NCBI GenBank assembly: GCA_900553685.1
Contig: USEI01000020.1
Location: forward strand, 1 to 27,041
DNA: 27,041 nt
DNA from: an uncultured Clostridium sp.
GTDB taxonomy: Bacteria > Bacillota > Clostridia > TANB77 > CAG-508
Reading direction: 5' to 3'
Shown piece after piece: positions 16,929-24,266 of this stretch. The notes beneath the pieces were generated by a model, which saw only the letters and a list, made by a program, of their open reading frames with translations, was not told where the DNA came from and made no database searches. Each line of letters begins with the position of its first letter. Within the stretch, counting starts at the first letter, position 1. The position numbers and the translations under genes are program-made.

Positions 16929-17882
16929 TTAAATATATTTTTTTATATATTCTTTTGACATTTTTAAAACATCTTCAATTGGTAACATACTAGTAAATCC
17001 AGCAGAGTTTTTATGACCGCCTCCACCTAATTTTATTGCAAGTTTTGATACATCTATATCTGTATTTGCTTTAAATTCTCCCAAAACTTTATCATTATCA
17101 ATTAAAAATATTCCCATTACTTCTACATTCTCTATATTCTTTAATATAGGAACCATTTTTTTAAATAACAAAGAATACTCTAAACTGCTAAAAACTGGAT
17201 CTTTTCTATCCATAATAACATAATGAAATACATCATATTTAATATTTTCAAGAATCGTAGAAAGAGCTTTAATCTCAGGCATTGTTCTTTCTAAAAAAGT
17301 TTTTTTAGTAATATATTTATAATCAATTCCGTACTTTAAAAGTTCACCAGCAATAGCTAAAGTCTCTGGAGTTAATCTGTGTGAAAATCCTGTAGTATCT
17401 GTTAAAATTCCAGCATATAATAGTGAGGCTATGTCTTTATTCATTTTTTTATCAAATAAATTTATTAAATTATAAAGTAATTCACAAGTTGAACTTATAT
17501 CTGCATTTTCTAAAATATAATTAGATTCTTTTTTATTTGCTTCATGGTGGTCAATATTAATTGTTATCTCAGCCTTATCAAAATATTCTTCATATTTTCC
17601 TAATCTACTTTTTCTATTTAAATCTACCATTATAAAAACATAATTATCTTTTTTTATTTCATTTTCAATAAATTTCATATTCTTGAACCATTTAATTTTA
17701 TACATATCTTTTTTTTCAATTAAAACTGTAATATCTTTTTTCCCTAAGTTTTCTAAAAAATATGCCATTGCAAGTGAGGCACCTATTGAATCCATATCTG
17801 AATTTTCATGTCCTGCAATTATAATAGATTTTTCTTCTGGTATTTTTTCTAAAATATTTTTCATTTCTTTATATGAATCCAT
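16929..17882 (-). CDS. DHH/DHHA1-family phosphoesterase (NrnA-like)
   Basis: This is probably a cytoplasmic nanoRNase or phosphatase that degrades short oligonucleotides such as pApA, or pAp. At 317 aa it has the usual NrnA length. Metal ligands of the DHH domain are visible: H25, D29 and D31 in 'GHENSDMDSIG', D87 in 'MVDLN', D111-H112-H113 in IDHHEAN, and D162 in 'AGILTDTTGF'. The DHHA1 domain closes with the glycine-rich 'KLGGGGHKNSAGF'. Motif I reads NSDMDS where many NrnA have PDGDA, a mild variation. AAGGAG lies 8 nt upstream of the ATG. It follows the ProA-like gene by 14 nt and is last in a three-gene run with the HD-domain protein, suggesting a nucleotide-related unit. Confidence 0.85.
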   Translation of the reverse strand: MDSYKEMKNILEKIPEEKSIIIAGHENSDMDSIGASLAMAYFLENLGKKDITVLIEKKDMYKIKWFKNMKFIENEIKKDNYVFIMVDLNRKSRLGKYEEYFDKAEITINIDHHEANKKESNYILENADISSTCELLYNLINLFDKKMNKDIASLLYAGILTDTTGFSHRLTPETLAIAGELLKYGIDYKYITKKTFLERTMPEIKALSTILENIKYDVFHYVIMDRKDPVFSSLEYSLLFKKMVPILKNIENVEVMGIFLIDNDKVLGEFKANTDIDVSKLAIKLGGGGHKNSAGFTSMLPIEDVLKMSKEYIKKYI

Positions 17883-17896
17883 AAATTTTCTCCTTA

Positions 17897-18847
17897 TTAT
17901 ATGATAATATTTTTTGTATAATAAAATTCATTTATATCTACATCCACTATATTTTTATTAAAATTCATAAATTTATTTATAAGTATATATTTAGATTTAC
18001 ACATCTCAGAAAAATTGACTTTTGTATTCTTATCATTACTGCAAAGTATCATACAATAACCACAACTATCAAATCTTATTTTTTCTAGTACTTCACTTAA
18101 ATTTTTAACATATTCAGCATTTTCTAGTTCATAATTTAAATTCTTATTTATATAAACTTTAAATAATACATTATCATTTTTATTAATAAATTCTTTTATT
18201 TTTTCTATATTATTTATATTTTCTATATAAATATCACAATCATTATAAGGAAAATAACTTATATCTAATTTAGATACTCTTTTTATTGCATTATGCAAAT
18301 CTGTATTACCAATTACAAAAGCCTTTTTAGCTATTAAATTGTTTTCACAATATTTTAAAATATTGTATTCATATACTAATTGGATAACATTTTGATCTAT
18401 TTTCTTAGAAATTAGTGTATTTATTATTATATTATAAATTACAGAATTTGTATAATTCATATATTCATTTTGTGAAATTAAAATCATTGAATTATGTGAA
18501 ATTAATGTTTTTAATGACATCTCAATAAAAACATAAGTATTCCCATCAAAAAAAGTTTCTAAAACACCTAAATTATCATATTCTGTTATTGTATTTTTAG
18601 AGTCATTAATTAATTTTGTTTTATATAAACTTTTTTGTTTTTTCATTTTTTTAAGTAATTCTAAAATAACATTGAAATCCAGTTCAAAGCCTTTATTTTC
18701 AAGTATATCTTTTTTATTCGCTTTTAAAATAACTTCTTTATTACTTATAATATTACTAGAAATTTCATTTATTAAATTTAAAATATCAATTTTACTTTTA
18801 GTTATATTATTAAATGCAAGTTGTGCATTTCCTAAGATACTACTCAT
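17897..18847 (-). CDS. ProA/aldehyde-dehydrogenase-fold protein lacking catalytic Cys (pseudoenzyme)
   Basis: The sequence aligns by eye along its length with gamma-glutamyl-phosphate reductase (ProA). The N-terminal 'NAQLAFNNITKSK...NKEVILKANKKDI' parallels the ProA start, with its 'EIILNANAQDV'. 'GVLETFFDGNTYVFIEMSLK' parallels '[20 protein letters not shown]'. 'DISYFPYNDCDIYIENIN' parallels the 'IPVI...VCHIYVD' part. 'ENAEYVKNLSEVLEKIRF' through 'CSNDKN' parallels the 'VSDLDDAI...ILTRD' part. The catalytic 'QRPSxCN' loop has no counterpart, the FGLGAE-like C-terminal stretch is missing, and the protein is about 316 aa instead of about 415. I infer an inactive ALDH-fold protein. The frame is intact, so it is not simply a decayed gene. 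ATG at 18847 with AAGGA 7 nt upstream is preferred over an ATG at 18889 that overlaps the HD gene. Its function is unknown. Confidence 0.6.
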   Translation of the reverse strand: MSSILGNAQLAFNNITKSKIDILNLINEISSNIISNKEVILKANKKDILENKGFELDFNVILELLKKMKKQKSLYKTKLINDSKNTITEYDNLGVLETFFDGNTYVFIEMSLKTLISHNSMILISQNEYMNYTNSVIYNIIINTLISKKIDQNVIQLVYEYNILKYCENNLIAKKAFVIGNTDLHNAIKRVSKLDISYFPYNDCDIYIENINNIEKIKEFINKNDNVLFKVYINKNLNYELENAEYVKNLSEVLEKIRFDSCGYCMILCSNDKNTKVNFSEMCKSKYILINKFMNFNKNIVDVDINEFYYTKNIII

Positions 18848-18866
18848 ATTTTTTCCTTTCTTAAAT

Positions 18867-19616
18867 TCATTCTTTAAATGTTTTATCATTACTACTAATT
18901 TCCAAATCTTCTGATAATGCTTTTAACTTATTGTTTGAAACATCTGCATCTATATACTCATGATAATAAAGACTAGCCATTTCTTGAAATTCTTTTTTCT
19001 TTTTTAAAAGAGTATTTATTTGAATTAAATATTCTTCTAATTTTTTACTTGGCAAATAAGAAGATTTTTTAAAAGCATATCCTTTTTCTCCAAATTTTTC
19101 TTTTGATGAAGCATATAATTCTTCTAAAACTTGATTTTCAGTATATTCTGGATGATGTTCTAAACAATATTTTATTCTTCTTTTAAAAAAATCTTCTAAA
19201 CTATTATTTCTATCTGCTGTTAAAATAACTTTGCCATAAATAGTTCTAGGATCTTTACTGTTTGATGCTCTATGGTCTTCTATTGCATCTTTTGCAATTT
19301 GCTTTTCTTTTATAGAAAAAAACTCATCTAAATTTTCATCCTCAAACATAATATTTGCAGAAACTATATGATGCTTTCTCCTATTTATATGATCTCCTAT
19401 ATCATGATAAGCAGCTACTACATACAAAATATCATAATTCAGTTTTTCTTTATCTGGATTATCTCTTTCATATTCTTCAACAATTTCAAATGTTCTTTGT
19501 ATTACTTGCTTAATATGTTCTATTCCATGTGATTCTCCATTTAGTTTATACATTGGAAAAATTTTTTCCTCTACATACTTTTTTAATTTTGGATTTACTT
19601 TATCTATTAATCCCAC
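18867..19616 (-). CDS. HD-domain phosphohydrolase
   Basis: This is a cytoplasmic metal-dependent phosphohydrolase of the HD superfamily. Ligands are visible in 249 aa: H34 in 'SHGIEHIKQV', H71-D72 in AAYHDIGDH, a likely accessory His-rich stretch H82-H83, 'EDHRAS' at 113-118, and D135 in 'LTADRNN'. Substrate cannot be assigned; relatives act on nucleotides or small phosphoesters. The C-terminal 60 residues are helical and charged. The start is a GTG at 19616-19614, chosen because TAGGAG lies 6 nt upstream. It heads a compact unit with the ProA-like and DHH genes (gaps of 19 and 14 nt). Upstream is a 7-bp tandem repeat that reads as stacked -10 boxes. Confidence 0.8.
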   Translation of the reverse strand: MGLIDKVNPKLKKYVEEKIFPMYKLNGESHGIEHIKQVIQRTFEIVEEYERDNPDKEKLNYDILYVVAAYHDIGDHINRRKHHIVSANIMFEDENLDEFFSIKEKQIAKDAIEDHRASNSKDPRTIYGKVILTADRNNSLEDFFKRRIKYCLEHHPEYTENQVLEELYASSKEKFGEKGYAFKKSSYLPSKKLEEYLIQINTLLKKKKEFQEMASLYYHEYIDADVSNNKLKALSEDLEISSNDKTFKE

Positions 19617-19653
19617 TTCTAACTCCTACTTTTTATTTCATAAATTTGATATG

Positions 19654-19681
19654 TATATTATATATTATATATTATATATTA
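19654..19681. repeat. Tandem heptamer (TATATTA)x4 upstream of the HD gene
   Basis: Four exact copies of TATATTA run head to tail. On the minus strand the same bases read TATAATA four times, i.e. four -10-like hexamers at 7-bp intervals, about 38 bp before the HD gene start. Confidence 0.75.
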
Positions 19682-19742
19682 TAATTGCAAACAATATTTT
19701 TTAAAATTATAAATAATTTACTAAATATAAATAAAAACAAAA

Positions 19743-19766
19743 AAGTGTTAGTATAAACTAACACTT
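19743..19766 (-). terminator. Terminator of rpsF-ssb-rpsR
   Basis: AAGTGTTAGT (19743-19752) and ACTAACACTT (19757-19766) form a perfect 10-bp stem with an ATAA loop. T-rich sequence follows on the minus strand. It starts 9 nt after the rpsR stop. Confidence 0.87.
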
Positions 19767-19775
19767 CAAATCGCA

Positions 19776-20057
19776 CTAATCTTGTGTGTATGGTATAATA
19801 GCAATATGTCTTGCTCTTTTAACAGCTGTTGTAATTTCTCTTTGATGTTTTGCACAAGCACCTGTTGCTCTTCTTGGCAATATTTTACCTTTTTCATTGA
19901 TAAATTTCTTTAATTGATCAATATTTTTATAATCTAATACAAAGTTTTTATCATTACATAATGCACAAACTTTTTTTCTCATTTTTCTAAACTTTGGATT
20001 AAAATCATCATCTTGATTATTTCTATTGTTTCTTTTATTTTGTTTTTTATCAGCCAT
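19776..20057 (-). CDS. rpsR: 30S ribosomal protein S18, zinc-binding form
   Basis: S18 pairs with S6 on the small-subunit platform. The 93-aa protein has a hydrophilic Asn/Lys/Arg-rich leader, then the core '[16 protein letters not shown]' and '[16 protein letters not shown]'. C31, C34, C68 and H71 form the CxxC...CxxH set of zinc-type S18. GGAGG lies 7 nt upstream of the ATG. It is last in the conserved rpsF-ssb-rpsR operon. Confidence 0.97.
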   Translation of the reverse strand: MADKKQNKRNNRNNQDDDFNPKFRKMRKKVCALCNDKNFVLDYKNIDQLKKFINEKGKILPRRATGACAKHQREITTAVKRARHIAIIPYTQD

Positions 20058-20102
20058 CTTAAATCCTCCAATCTTCTAAACTTTATATATTATTAATTAA
20101 AT

Positions 20103-20522
20103 CTAGAATGGTAAATCATCATCAGATGATGTAACTTGGAATTCAGCACTTTGAGTAACTGCCTCTCCAAAAGTATTTCCAAAATCTGATACATCTCCAT
20201 CTCTTTTACTATCTGCAAAATATGCTTCTTCAGCAACTACTTCTGTAACATAATGCTTTTGACCTTGTTCGTCATCCCAAGTTCTAGTTTGAATTCTTCC
20301 AACTATAGCCACTTGTTGACCTTTTTTAAAGTATTTGCTTACAAATTCTCCAGTTTTACTCCAAGCTACAATATTTATAAAATCAGCTTGTCTTTCTTCA
20401 CCTTGTCTTACAAATCTTCTATTTATTGCTAAACTAAATGAAGCAACTAAAGTATTATTTGTTTGAGTATATCTTACTTCTGGGTCTCTTGTTAATCTTC
20501 CCATTAAAATTACTTTGTTCAT
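20103..20522 (-). CDS. ssb: Single-stranded DNA-binding protein
   Basis: SSB coats single-stranded DNA and recruits repair and replication proteins through its tail. The 139-aa protein has the OB fold (about 1-105: 'MNKVILMGRLTRDPEVRYTQ', 'FINIVAWSKTGEFVSKYFKKG') and a short acidic linker ending in DDDLPF, the partner-binding tip. A Shine-Dalgarno AAAGGTGG lies 7 nt upstream. It sits between rpsF (19 nt gap) and rpsR (45 nt gap), the usual Firmicutes order. Confidence 0.97.
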   Translation of the reverse strand: MNKVILMGRLTRDPEVRYTQTNNTLVASFSLAINRRFVRQGEERQADFINIVAWSKTGEFVSKYFKKGQQVAIVGRIQTRTWDDEQGQKHYVTEVVAEEAYFADSKRDGDVSDFGNTFGEAVTQSAEFQVTSSDDDLPF

Positions 20523-20541
20523 TTGGTTTCCACCTTTCCTA

Positions 20542-20829
20542 TTATTCTTCGTCTTTTCTTACAACGATGAATTTTATAACTTCGTCTGTAATTCTATATA
20601 CTCTTTCAAGTTCTTTTATTAAACTTGGTGCAGCTTCAAAGTTAATTAATACATATATACCTTCTGAATTTTTCTTGATTTCATAGGCTAATTTTTTCTT
20701 TCCTAACTCTTCTACTGACTCAACTTTTCCATCATTATTAATTAAATTTGAGAATTTTTGAGTTAATTCTTTAACTCCTGCTTCTTCAACATTTGGATTA
20801 ATAATGAATATTGTTTCATATTTATTCAT
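20542..20829 (-). CDS. rpsF: 30S ribosomal protein S6
   Basis: S6 is the small-subunit partner of S18. The 95-aa protein shows 'YETIFIINPNVEE', 'GKKKLAYEIKKNSEGIYVLINFEA' and 'LERVYRITDEVIKFIVVRKDE', the whole normal fold. A perfect AAGGAGGTGA lies upstream of the ATG. It heads the rpsF-ssb-rpsR operon behind a promoter and a leader with one good hairpin. Confidence 0.97.
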   Translation of the reverse strand: MNKYETIFIINPNVEEAGVKELTQKFSNLINNDGKVESVEELGKKKLAYEIKKNSEGIYVLINFEAAPSLIKELERVYRITDEVIKFIVVRKDEE

Positions 20830-20856
20830 TATTCTTCACCTCCTTTTGGATATTAA

Positions 20857-20875
20857 ACCCATATTTTATATGAGT
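20857..20875 (-). promoter_or_regulatory. Leader hairpin upstream of rpsF
   Basis: ACTCATAT (20875-20868) and ATATGGGT (20864-20857) pair on the minus-strand RNA with one G-U pair and an AAA loop. S6:S18 complexes autoregulate through a leader motif in many bacteria. The typical CCG element was not found, so only the hairpin is claimed. Confidence 0.35.
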
Positions 20876-20913
20876 AAGGATATAAAATAGTTTTATCTAA
20901 ATTATACTGAAAT

Positions 20914-20942
20914 ATTTTACCACAAGTTATTTAAATTTGCAA
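20914..20942 (-). promoter_or_regulatory. Sigma-A promoter of rpsF-ssb-rpsR
   Basis: Minus strand TTGCAA (20942-20937), 17 bp, TAAAAT (20919-20914). It starts 5 nt after the stop codon of the preceding gene. Confidence 0.7.
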
Positions 20943-20947
20943 GTTTT

Positions 20948-21385
20948 TTAACGATAATTTTCAATTTCTATGTTCATATAATCCAATTCTTTTGAAAAAA
21001 AAGTATAATTATTATATTCTATTCCTTTATAATAATAAATTGTATGACTTAATTCATTAATTATATAAATATCCTTTAAACCTTCATTTTTTTTCCCATA
21101 ATATAAATTAATATTTTCTAATTTTTCCAAATCAATTTCATAATAATTATTATCATCATTTGGATTTAAAGAATTTGTAAAACCTTCTATTTTTGATTTA
21201 ATTGGGATTGTTCCATAATTTAAATAATACATAGATATTTTATCTTCCAAAACTTCTATATCTTTAAACATATTACTTAATTTATTTAATTGGATATTCG
21301 TTTTAATACTATTTACCATAATGAATAAAATCATAAAAAAAACAACTATTAAAATTATCAAACTATATATATTACTTTTTTTCAT
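20948..21385 (-). CDS. Hypothetical signal-anchored protein, pseudopilin-like ectodomain
   Basis: The protein has 145 aa. A basic start and one strong hydrophobic segment (about 8-27) are followed by a helix ('IQLNKLSNMFKDIEVLEDKISMYYLNYGTIPI') and a small Tyr/Asn-rich domain with 'YYEIDLEKLENINLYYG' and 'DIYIINELSHTIYYYKGIEY'. This architecture resembles minor pilins, but no prepilin peptidase site (G followed by FTLIE-like residues) is present, so I call the resemblance tentative. No Shine-Dalgarno is visible before the ATG. It lies 121 bp downstream of the SpoIVFB-like gene on the same strand, so co-transcription is possible but unproven. Confidence 0.6.
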   Translation of the reverse strand: MKKSNIYSLIILIVVFFMILFIMVNSIKTNIQLNKLSNMFKDIEVLEDKISMYYLNYGTIPIKSKIEGFTNSLNPNDDNNYYEIDLEKLENINLYYGKKNEGLKDIYIINELSHTIYYYKGIEYNNYTFFSKELDYMNIEIENYR

Positions 21386-21506
21386 GTTTTTATAAGCTTA
21401 TATTATATAACTTATTATTTATATAATCTCATATAACTTTAAGCCAATAATCCTTTCTTTATCTACTTATATATAGCTTACTATTAAATTTATTTGTTTT
21501 CAAGCA

Positions 21507-22127
21507 TTACTTATATTTTTTTATACATTCATTTACTCTTTCAAGTAAAAAATATTTTTTTTCTTCTAAAAAATACAAATACCATAAATATATCAATAAC
21601 AATAATAAATATATATTTTTTATCTCTATTATCGCAATACTATATATTAAAGATATAATTACTAAAAAAGTTTTACTAATTATAATTATAAATTTGTTTG
21701 CATTATTTATTCCTATAATTTTTTTTAAAATTTCCTTCAAAATTTTTCCACCATCTAATGGAATTATAGGAATTAAATTAAAAATACATAAAGCTAAATT
21801 TGTATAAATTATCTTTGACTTATAATATTCATCATACTTTATAAAATAAAAAATTATTGCTATTATTAAATTTATTAATGGACCAACTAGAAAAAAGCAA
21901 ATTTTATATAATGAACTTTTTTTTCCATAAGAATAAAATTCTAAAGATACACCCAATGGATTTAAATATAATTTTCTTGGTTTTCCTCCTATCCATATTC
22001 CACAAAATAAATGTGCTAATTCATGAATGAATACAAATAAAAGAAAAATTAAATATGTATCAATATTATTTAATAAAAAAAATAATATTATAAATACAAT
22101 AATTTTTAAATTTATTTCTATTTTCAT
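21507..22127 (-). CDS. spoIVFB: SpoIVFB-like intramembrane metalloprotease (M50), no CBS domain
   Basis: This is a site-2-type zinc protease in the membrane. In Bacillus, SpoIVFB in the outer forespore membrane cuts pro-sigma-K. The 206-aa protein has about six hydrophobic segments, the zinc motif H35-E36-L-A-H39 in the second one, and the third ligand D125 in 'FNLIPIIPLDGGKIL'. The sequence ends soon after the last membrane segment, so the C-terminal CBS domain of Bacillus SpoIVFB (about 288 aa) is missing. AAAGGA lies 5 nt before the ATG. It lies 11 nt after an M23-domain membrane protein, the same order as spoIVFA-spoIVFB, which is the main reason for the name. Another M50 role is possible if pro-sigma-K is absent from the genome. 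Confidence 0.75.
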   Translation of the reverse strand: MKIEINLKIIVFIILFFLLNNIDTYLIFLLFVFIHELAHLFCGIWIGGKPRKLYLNPLGVSLEFYSYGKKSSLYKICFFLVGPLINLIIAIIFYFIKYDEYYKSKIIYTNLALCIFNLIPIIPLDGGKILKEILKKIIGINNANKFIIIISKTFLVIISLIYSIAIIEIKNIYLLLLLIYLWYLYFLEEKKYFLLERVNECIKKYK

Positions 22128-22138
22128 AATTTTCCTTT

Positions 22139-22981
22139 CTAAAAAGTTAAAATTTTTAATGGATCTACAAATCTATCATCTATTCTTATTTCAAAATGTA
22201 AATGTGGTCCTGTACTATTTCCAGTATTTCCAACTGCTCCTATTTCTTGTCCTTGTCCTACTATTTGCCCTTCTTTTACAAAAATTTTTGAACAATGAGC
22301 ATATAATGTACTTACATTATTACTTCTAATATTTATATGATTTCCGTAATCTCCTTCTGATGATACTAACTCTACAATTCCTTCCATAGAAGCTTTTATT
22401 ATTGTTCCCTCTTCTGCAGCAACATCAACTCCTGTATGATAACCTGTTACTTTTTGATATTCTGATTCTCTTGAGCCAAATTTTGAACTTACTATTCCTG
22501 TTATTGGATTTATAAAACTATATGCATTTTTTAAATTTTCTACATCTAAATCCATTTCATTTAAAGAACTTTCTGAATTTTCATTGGCAACTATTTTTTG
22601 ACTGTTCTCTTCTAAATTTGAAACGGTTTCCGAATTTTCATTAACAATATTAACATCTTTATTATTCTCTTTTTTAGTTTCATCTGCTAAAATTTTTGAA
22701 AAAAATTCTGTAACTTTTGCACCTAAATTTATATTATATTCATTTAATTTTCCAATAAATTCTTGTGTAAATATATAATCTTTATTTTGAATAGAAAAAA
22801 TAATAACTGCAATATTAAACATAAGCAATAAATTCAAAAAAAATTTAATTCTCATATTGCCTTTCTCTTTTAAAGTTTTTGTACTTTTTCTGCCTGAAAT
22901 ATTTATATTTTGGTTATTTCTTCTATAATATATTTCCTCTGCTCTTCTTATTTTTTCTTCATCATTTAAAATTCTTTCCAA
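22139..22981 (-). CDS. spoIVFA: SpoIVFA-like membrane protein with M23 (LytM) domain
   Basis: In Bacillus, SpoIVFA holds the SpoIVFB protease in an inhibited complex in the forespore membrane. The 280-aa protein has a cytoplasmic basic N-terminus (about 1-42, 'EEKIRRAEEIYYRRN'), one membrane segment (about 45-63), a helical, Asn/Glu-rich link, and an M23 domain from about 160. Unlike Bacillus SpoIVFA, all zinc ligands are present: H182 and D186 (GYHTGVD), and H260-L-H262 (GPHLHFE), plus the 'TLYAHCSKI' His. It could therefore be an active endopeptidase or use the fold only for binding, as SpoIIQ-type proteins do. The TTG start at 22981 is chosen because AGAGGTG lies 7 nt upstream; an ATG at codon 43 has a weaker site. 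It is followed at 11 nt by the SpoIVFB-like gene. Confidence 0.75.
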   Translation of the reverse strand: MERILNDEEKIRRAEEIYYRRNNQNINISGRKSTKTLKEKGNMRIKFFLNLLLMFNIAVIIFSIQNKDYIFTQEFIGKLNEYNINLGAKVTEFFSKILADETKKENNKDVNIVNENSETVSNLEENSQKIVANENSESSLNEMDLDVENLKNAYSFINPITGIVSSKFGSRESEYQKVTGYHTGVDVAAEEGTIIKASMEGIVELVSSEGDYGNHINIRSNNVSTLYAHCSKIFVKEGQIVGQGQEIGAVGNTGNSTGPHLHFEIRIDDRFVDPLKILTF

Positions 22982-23059
22982 AAAAATACACCTCTCTTAC
23001 ATGTTTTTAATATATTCATGTAAAAAAGGTTTATGAATAATTTAATAAATTAAATTTAT

Positions 23060-23380
23060 TTATAAGCTATATTTAGAAAGTAAAGATAAAAGTCCTATCG
23101 AAATTAATAATAGTATATTTATAATTTTTATTCTTTTATATTTTTTTTCTAATGTTTTTAATTTAAATTTTTCAAATTCAATATTATTCTCATCTAATTT
23201 TGAATTTATTAATATTTCAGCTTCTTTTAAAATATTTACTTCATTTTTTTCTTTTAATTTACAGTTCTCTTTTATATCATTTATTTTCACCTTTTCTTTT
23301 AAGACTACAAATGCCTCTTCTATAATATTAGATTCAAGATCTTTTAAAAATACAATGTTATTTAATTTATTAATTTGCAT
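23060..23380 (-). CDS. Hypothetical small tail-anchored protein
   Basis: The 106-aa protein is mostly a charged helical stretch (Lys/Glu/Asn-rich, about 10-83) followed by one C-terminal hydrophobic segment (about 85-104, 'IINILLLISIGLLSLLS'), a tail-anchor layout. I recognise no family. GAGGAG lies 5 nt upstream of the ATG, so translation is well supported. It lies 78 bp upstream of the SpoIVFA-like gene on the same strand and could be part of the same sporulation unit. Confidence 0.6.
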   Translation of the reverse strand: MQINKLNNIVFLKDLESNIIEEAFVVLKEKVKINDIKENCKLKEKNEVNILKEAEILINSKLDENNIEFEKFKLKTLEKKYKRIKIINILLLISIGLLSLLSKYSL

Positions 23381-23468
23381 AAGTACTCCTCTAAATTTTA
23401 TTTTATATTATATTTTCCAAATATTGTAAAATTATACATTTTTTCTAAAAAACACATAAAAATTGAAA

Positions 23469-23497
23469 GGAGGCCAGTAAAACTTCTACCAGCCTCC
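23469..23497 (-). terminator. GC-rich terminator of the 94-aa membrane protein
   Basis: GGAGGC (23469-23474) and GCCTCC (23492-23497) with an inner GTA/TAC pairing form a hairpin, followed by TTTCAATTTTT on the minus strand. It lies 19 nt after the stop. It is the only strongly GC-rich hairpin in the window. Confidence 0.7.
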
Positions 23498-23515
23498 AGA
23501 GTCTAGATTTATCGG

Positions 23516-23800
23516 TCAATTTTTCTTGCTAAAACGATTGCGAATCTTCTTAAAAGTGTCCATTGTCTTCGAACTGAGCAAATCCCATGCAATCGTTCCA
23601 GCTCCAACAAGAGCAACAATAATCACAACTGCGAAAACGTTACCCTGGATGAATTCTTTAATCCAAACGATTTTTGCCATAAGCCATTCGGTTCCAATAT
23701 TCAATCCCATGGACAGATAGTAGAGCACGAACATAATCACAGCAACAGAGATACATGCTAAAATCGTCCGAACAACGGCCCACGCTGTCTTTTTCCACAT
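23516..23800 (-). CDS. Small two-helix membrane protein of foreign base composition
   Basis: The 94-aa protein has a short basic start, a hydrophobic segment at about 10-30 ('VVRTILACISVAVIMFVLYYL'), an amphipathic Trp-rich middle ('GTEWLMAKIVWIKEFI'), a second segment at about 54-72 ('VFAVVIIVALVGAGTIAW') and a basic tail ('FKKIRNRFSKKN'). I know no family. By hand count 115 of the 280 bases in 23521-23800 are G or C (41%), against 22 of 180 (12%) in 23041-23220, and codons such as CGG, GCC and GTG are used freely. This suggests recent transfer. It has its own consensus promoter, AGGGGAG 8 nt before the ATG, and its own terminator, so it behaves as a self-contained cassette. Holin-like or toxin-like roles are possible but not shown. 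Confidence 0.75.
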   Translation of the reverse strand: MWKKTAWAVVRTILACISVAVIMFVLYYLSMGLNIGTEWLMAKIVWIKEFIQGNVFAVVIIVALVGAGTIAWDLLSSKTMDTFKKIRNRFSKKN

Positions 23801-23853
23801 AAATCTTACTCCCCTTTCTATTAGTTTTAAGCAAAATGCCTAGACTTATGTTA

Positions 23854-23882
23854 ATTATACCATATTTTGCATAAAAAATCAA
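23854..23882 (-). promoter_or_regulatory. Sigma-A promoter of the 94-aa membrane protein
   Basis: Minus strand TTGATT (23882-23877), 17 bp, perfect TATAAT (23859-23854), in DNA as AT-rich as the rest of the chromosome. Confidence 0.8.
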
Positions 23883-23941
23883 ATACAGCATATATTTGAA
23901 TATAATAAAATTTGCTTATTTAACACTTATAGGAGGGTTCT

Positions 23942-24178
23942 ATGAATGATAAAAAAGGCTTAGACTTTAAACATAAAGAAGTTATAAATATAAGAGATGG
24001 AAAAAGATTGGGATATGTTCAAGATGTAACAGCCGACTTTAAAACAGGAACTATAAGTGAAATTATAGTTCCTGGGAATACTAAATTTTTCAACATTTTT
24101 TCTACAGGTAATGAAATAACTATCCCTTGGAATGCAATAAAAGTAATAGGCGAAGATATAATCTTAGTAGAATTCTGA
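23942..24178 (+). CDS. YlmC/YmxH-family PRC-barrel sporulation protein
   Basis: The 78-aa protein is a single small PRC-barrel-like domain: 'FKHKEVINIRDGKRLGYVQDVTADFKTG', 'ISEIIVPG' and 'NEITIPWNAIKVIGEDIILVEF' match the YlmC/YmxH family found in nearly all endospore formers. Its exact role is unknown; the family is associated with sporulation by expression and by distribution. AGGAGG lies 5 nt upstream of the ATG. It is transcribed divergently from the foreign 94-aa gene and ends at a bidirectional terminator facing sigG. Confidence 0.85.
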   Translation: MNDKKGLDFKHKEVINIRDGKRLGYVQDVTADFKTGTISEIIVPGNTKFFNIFSTGNEITIPWNAIKVIGEDIILVEF

Positions 24179-24196
24179 TAATATAAAAACATACAA

Positions 24197-24220
24197 AAAA
24201 GTGTAATTTCCTTATACTTT
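24197..24220. terminator. Bidirectional terminator between ylmC/ymxH and sigG
   Basis: AAAAGTGTAA (24197-24206) and TTATACTTT (24212-24220) pair with one wobble around TTTCC. TATTTT follows on the + strand and TTTTTTG on the minus strand. Confidence 0.75.
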
Positions 24221-24266
24221 ATTTTAAAAATTCTTGTAATTACTATTTAAAATTAAGTATTTTAAG

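Noticed and set aside
20948..21385. True type IV pilin
   Set aside because: There is no prepilin peptidase cleavage motif before the hydrophobic segment; only the general shape is pilin-like.
23658..23891. A 77-codon minus-strand open frame overlapping the 94-aa membrane protein and its promoter
   Set aside because: It starts in the promoter region, has no Shine-Dalgarno, and overlaps a frame with good start signals and a convincing membrane topology.
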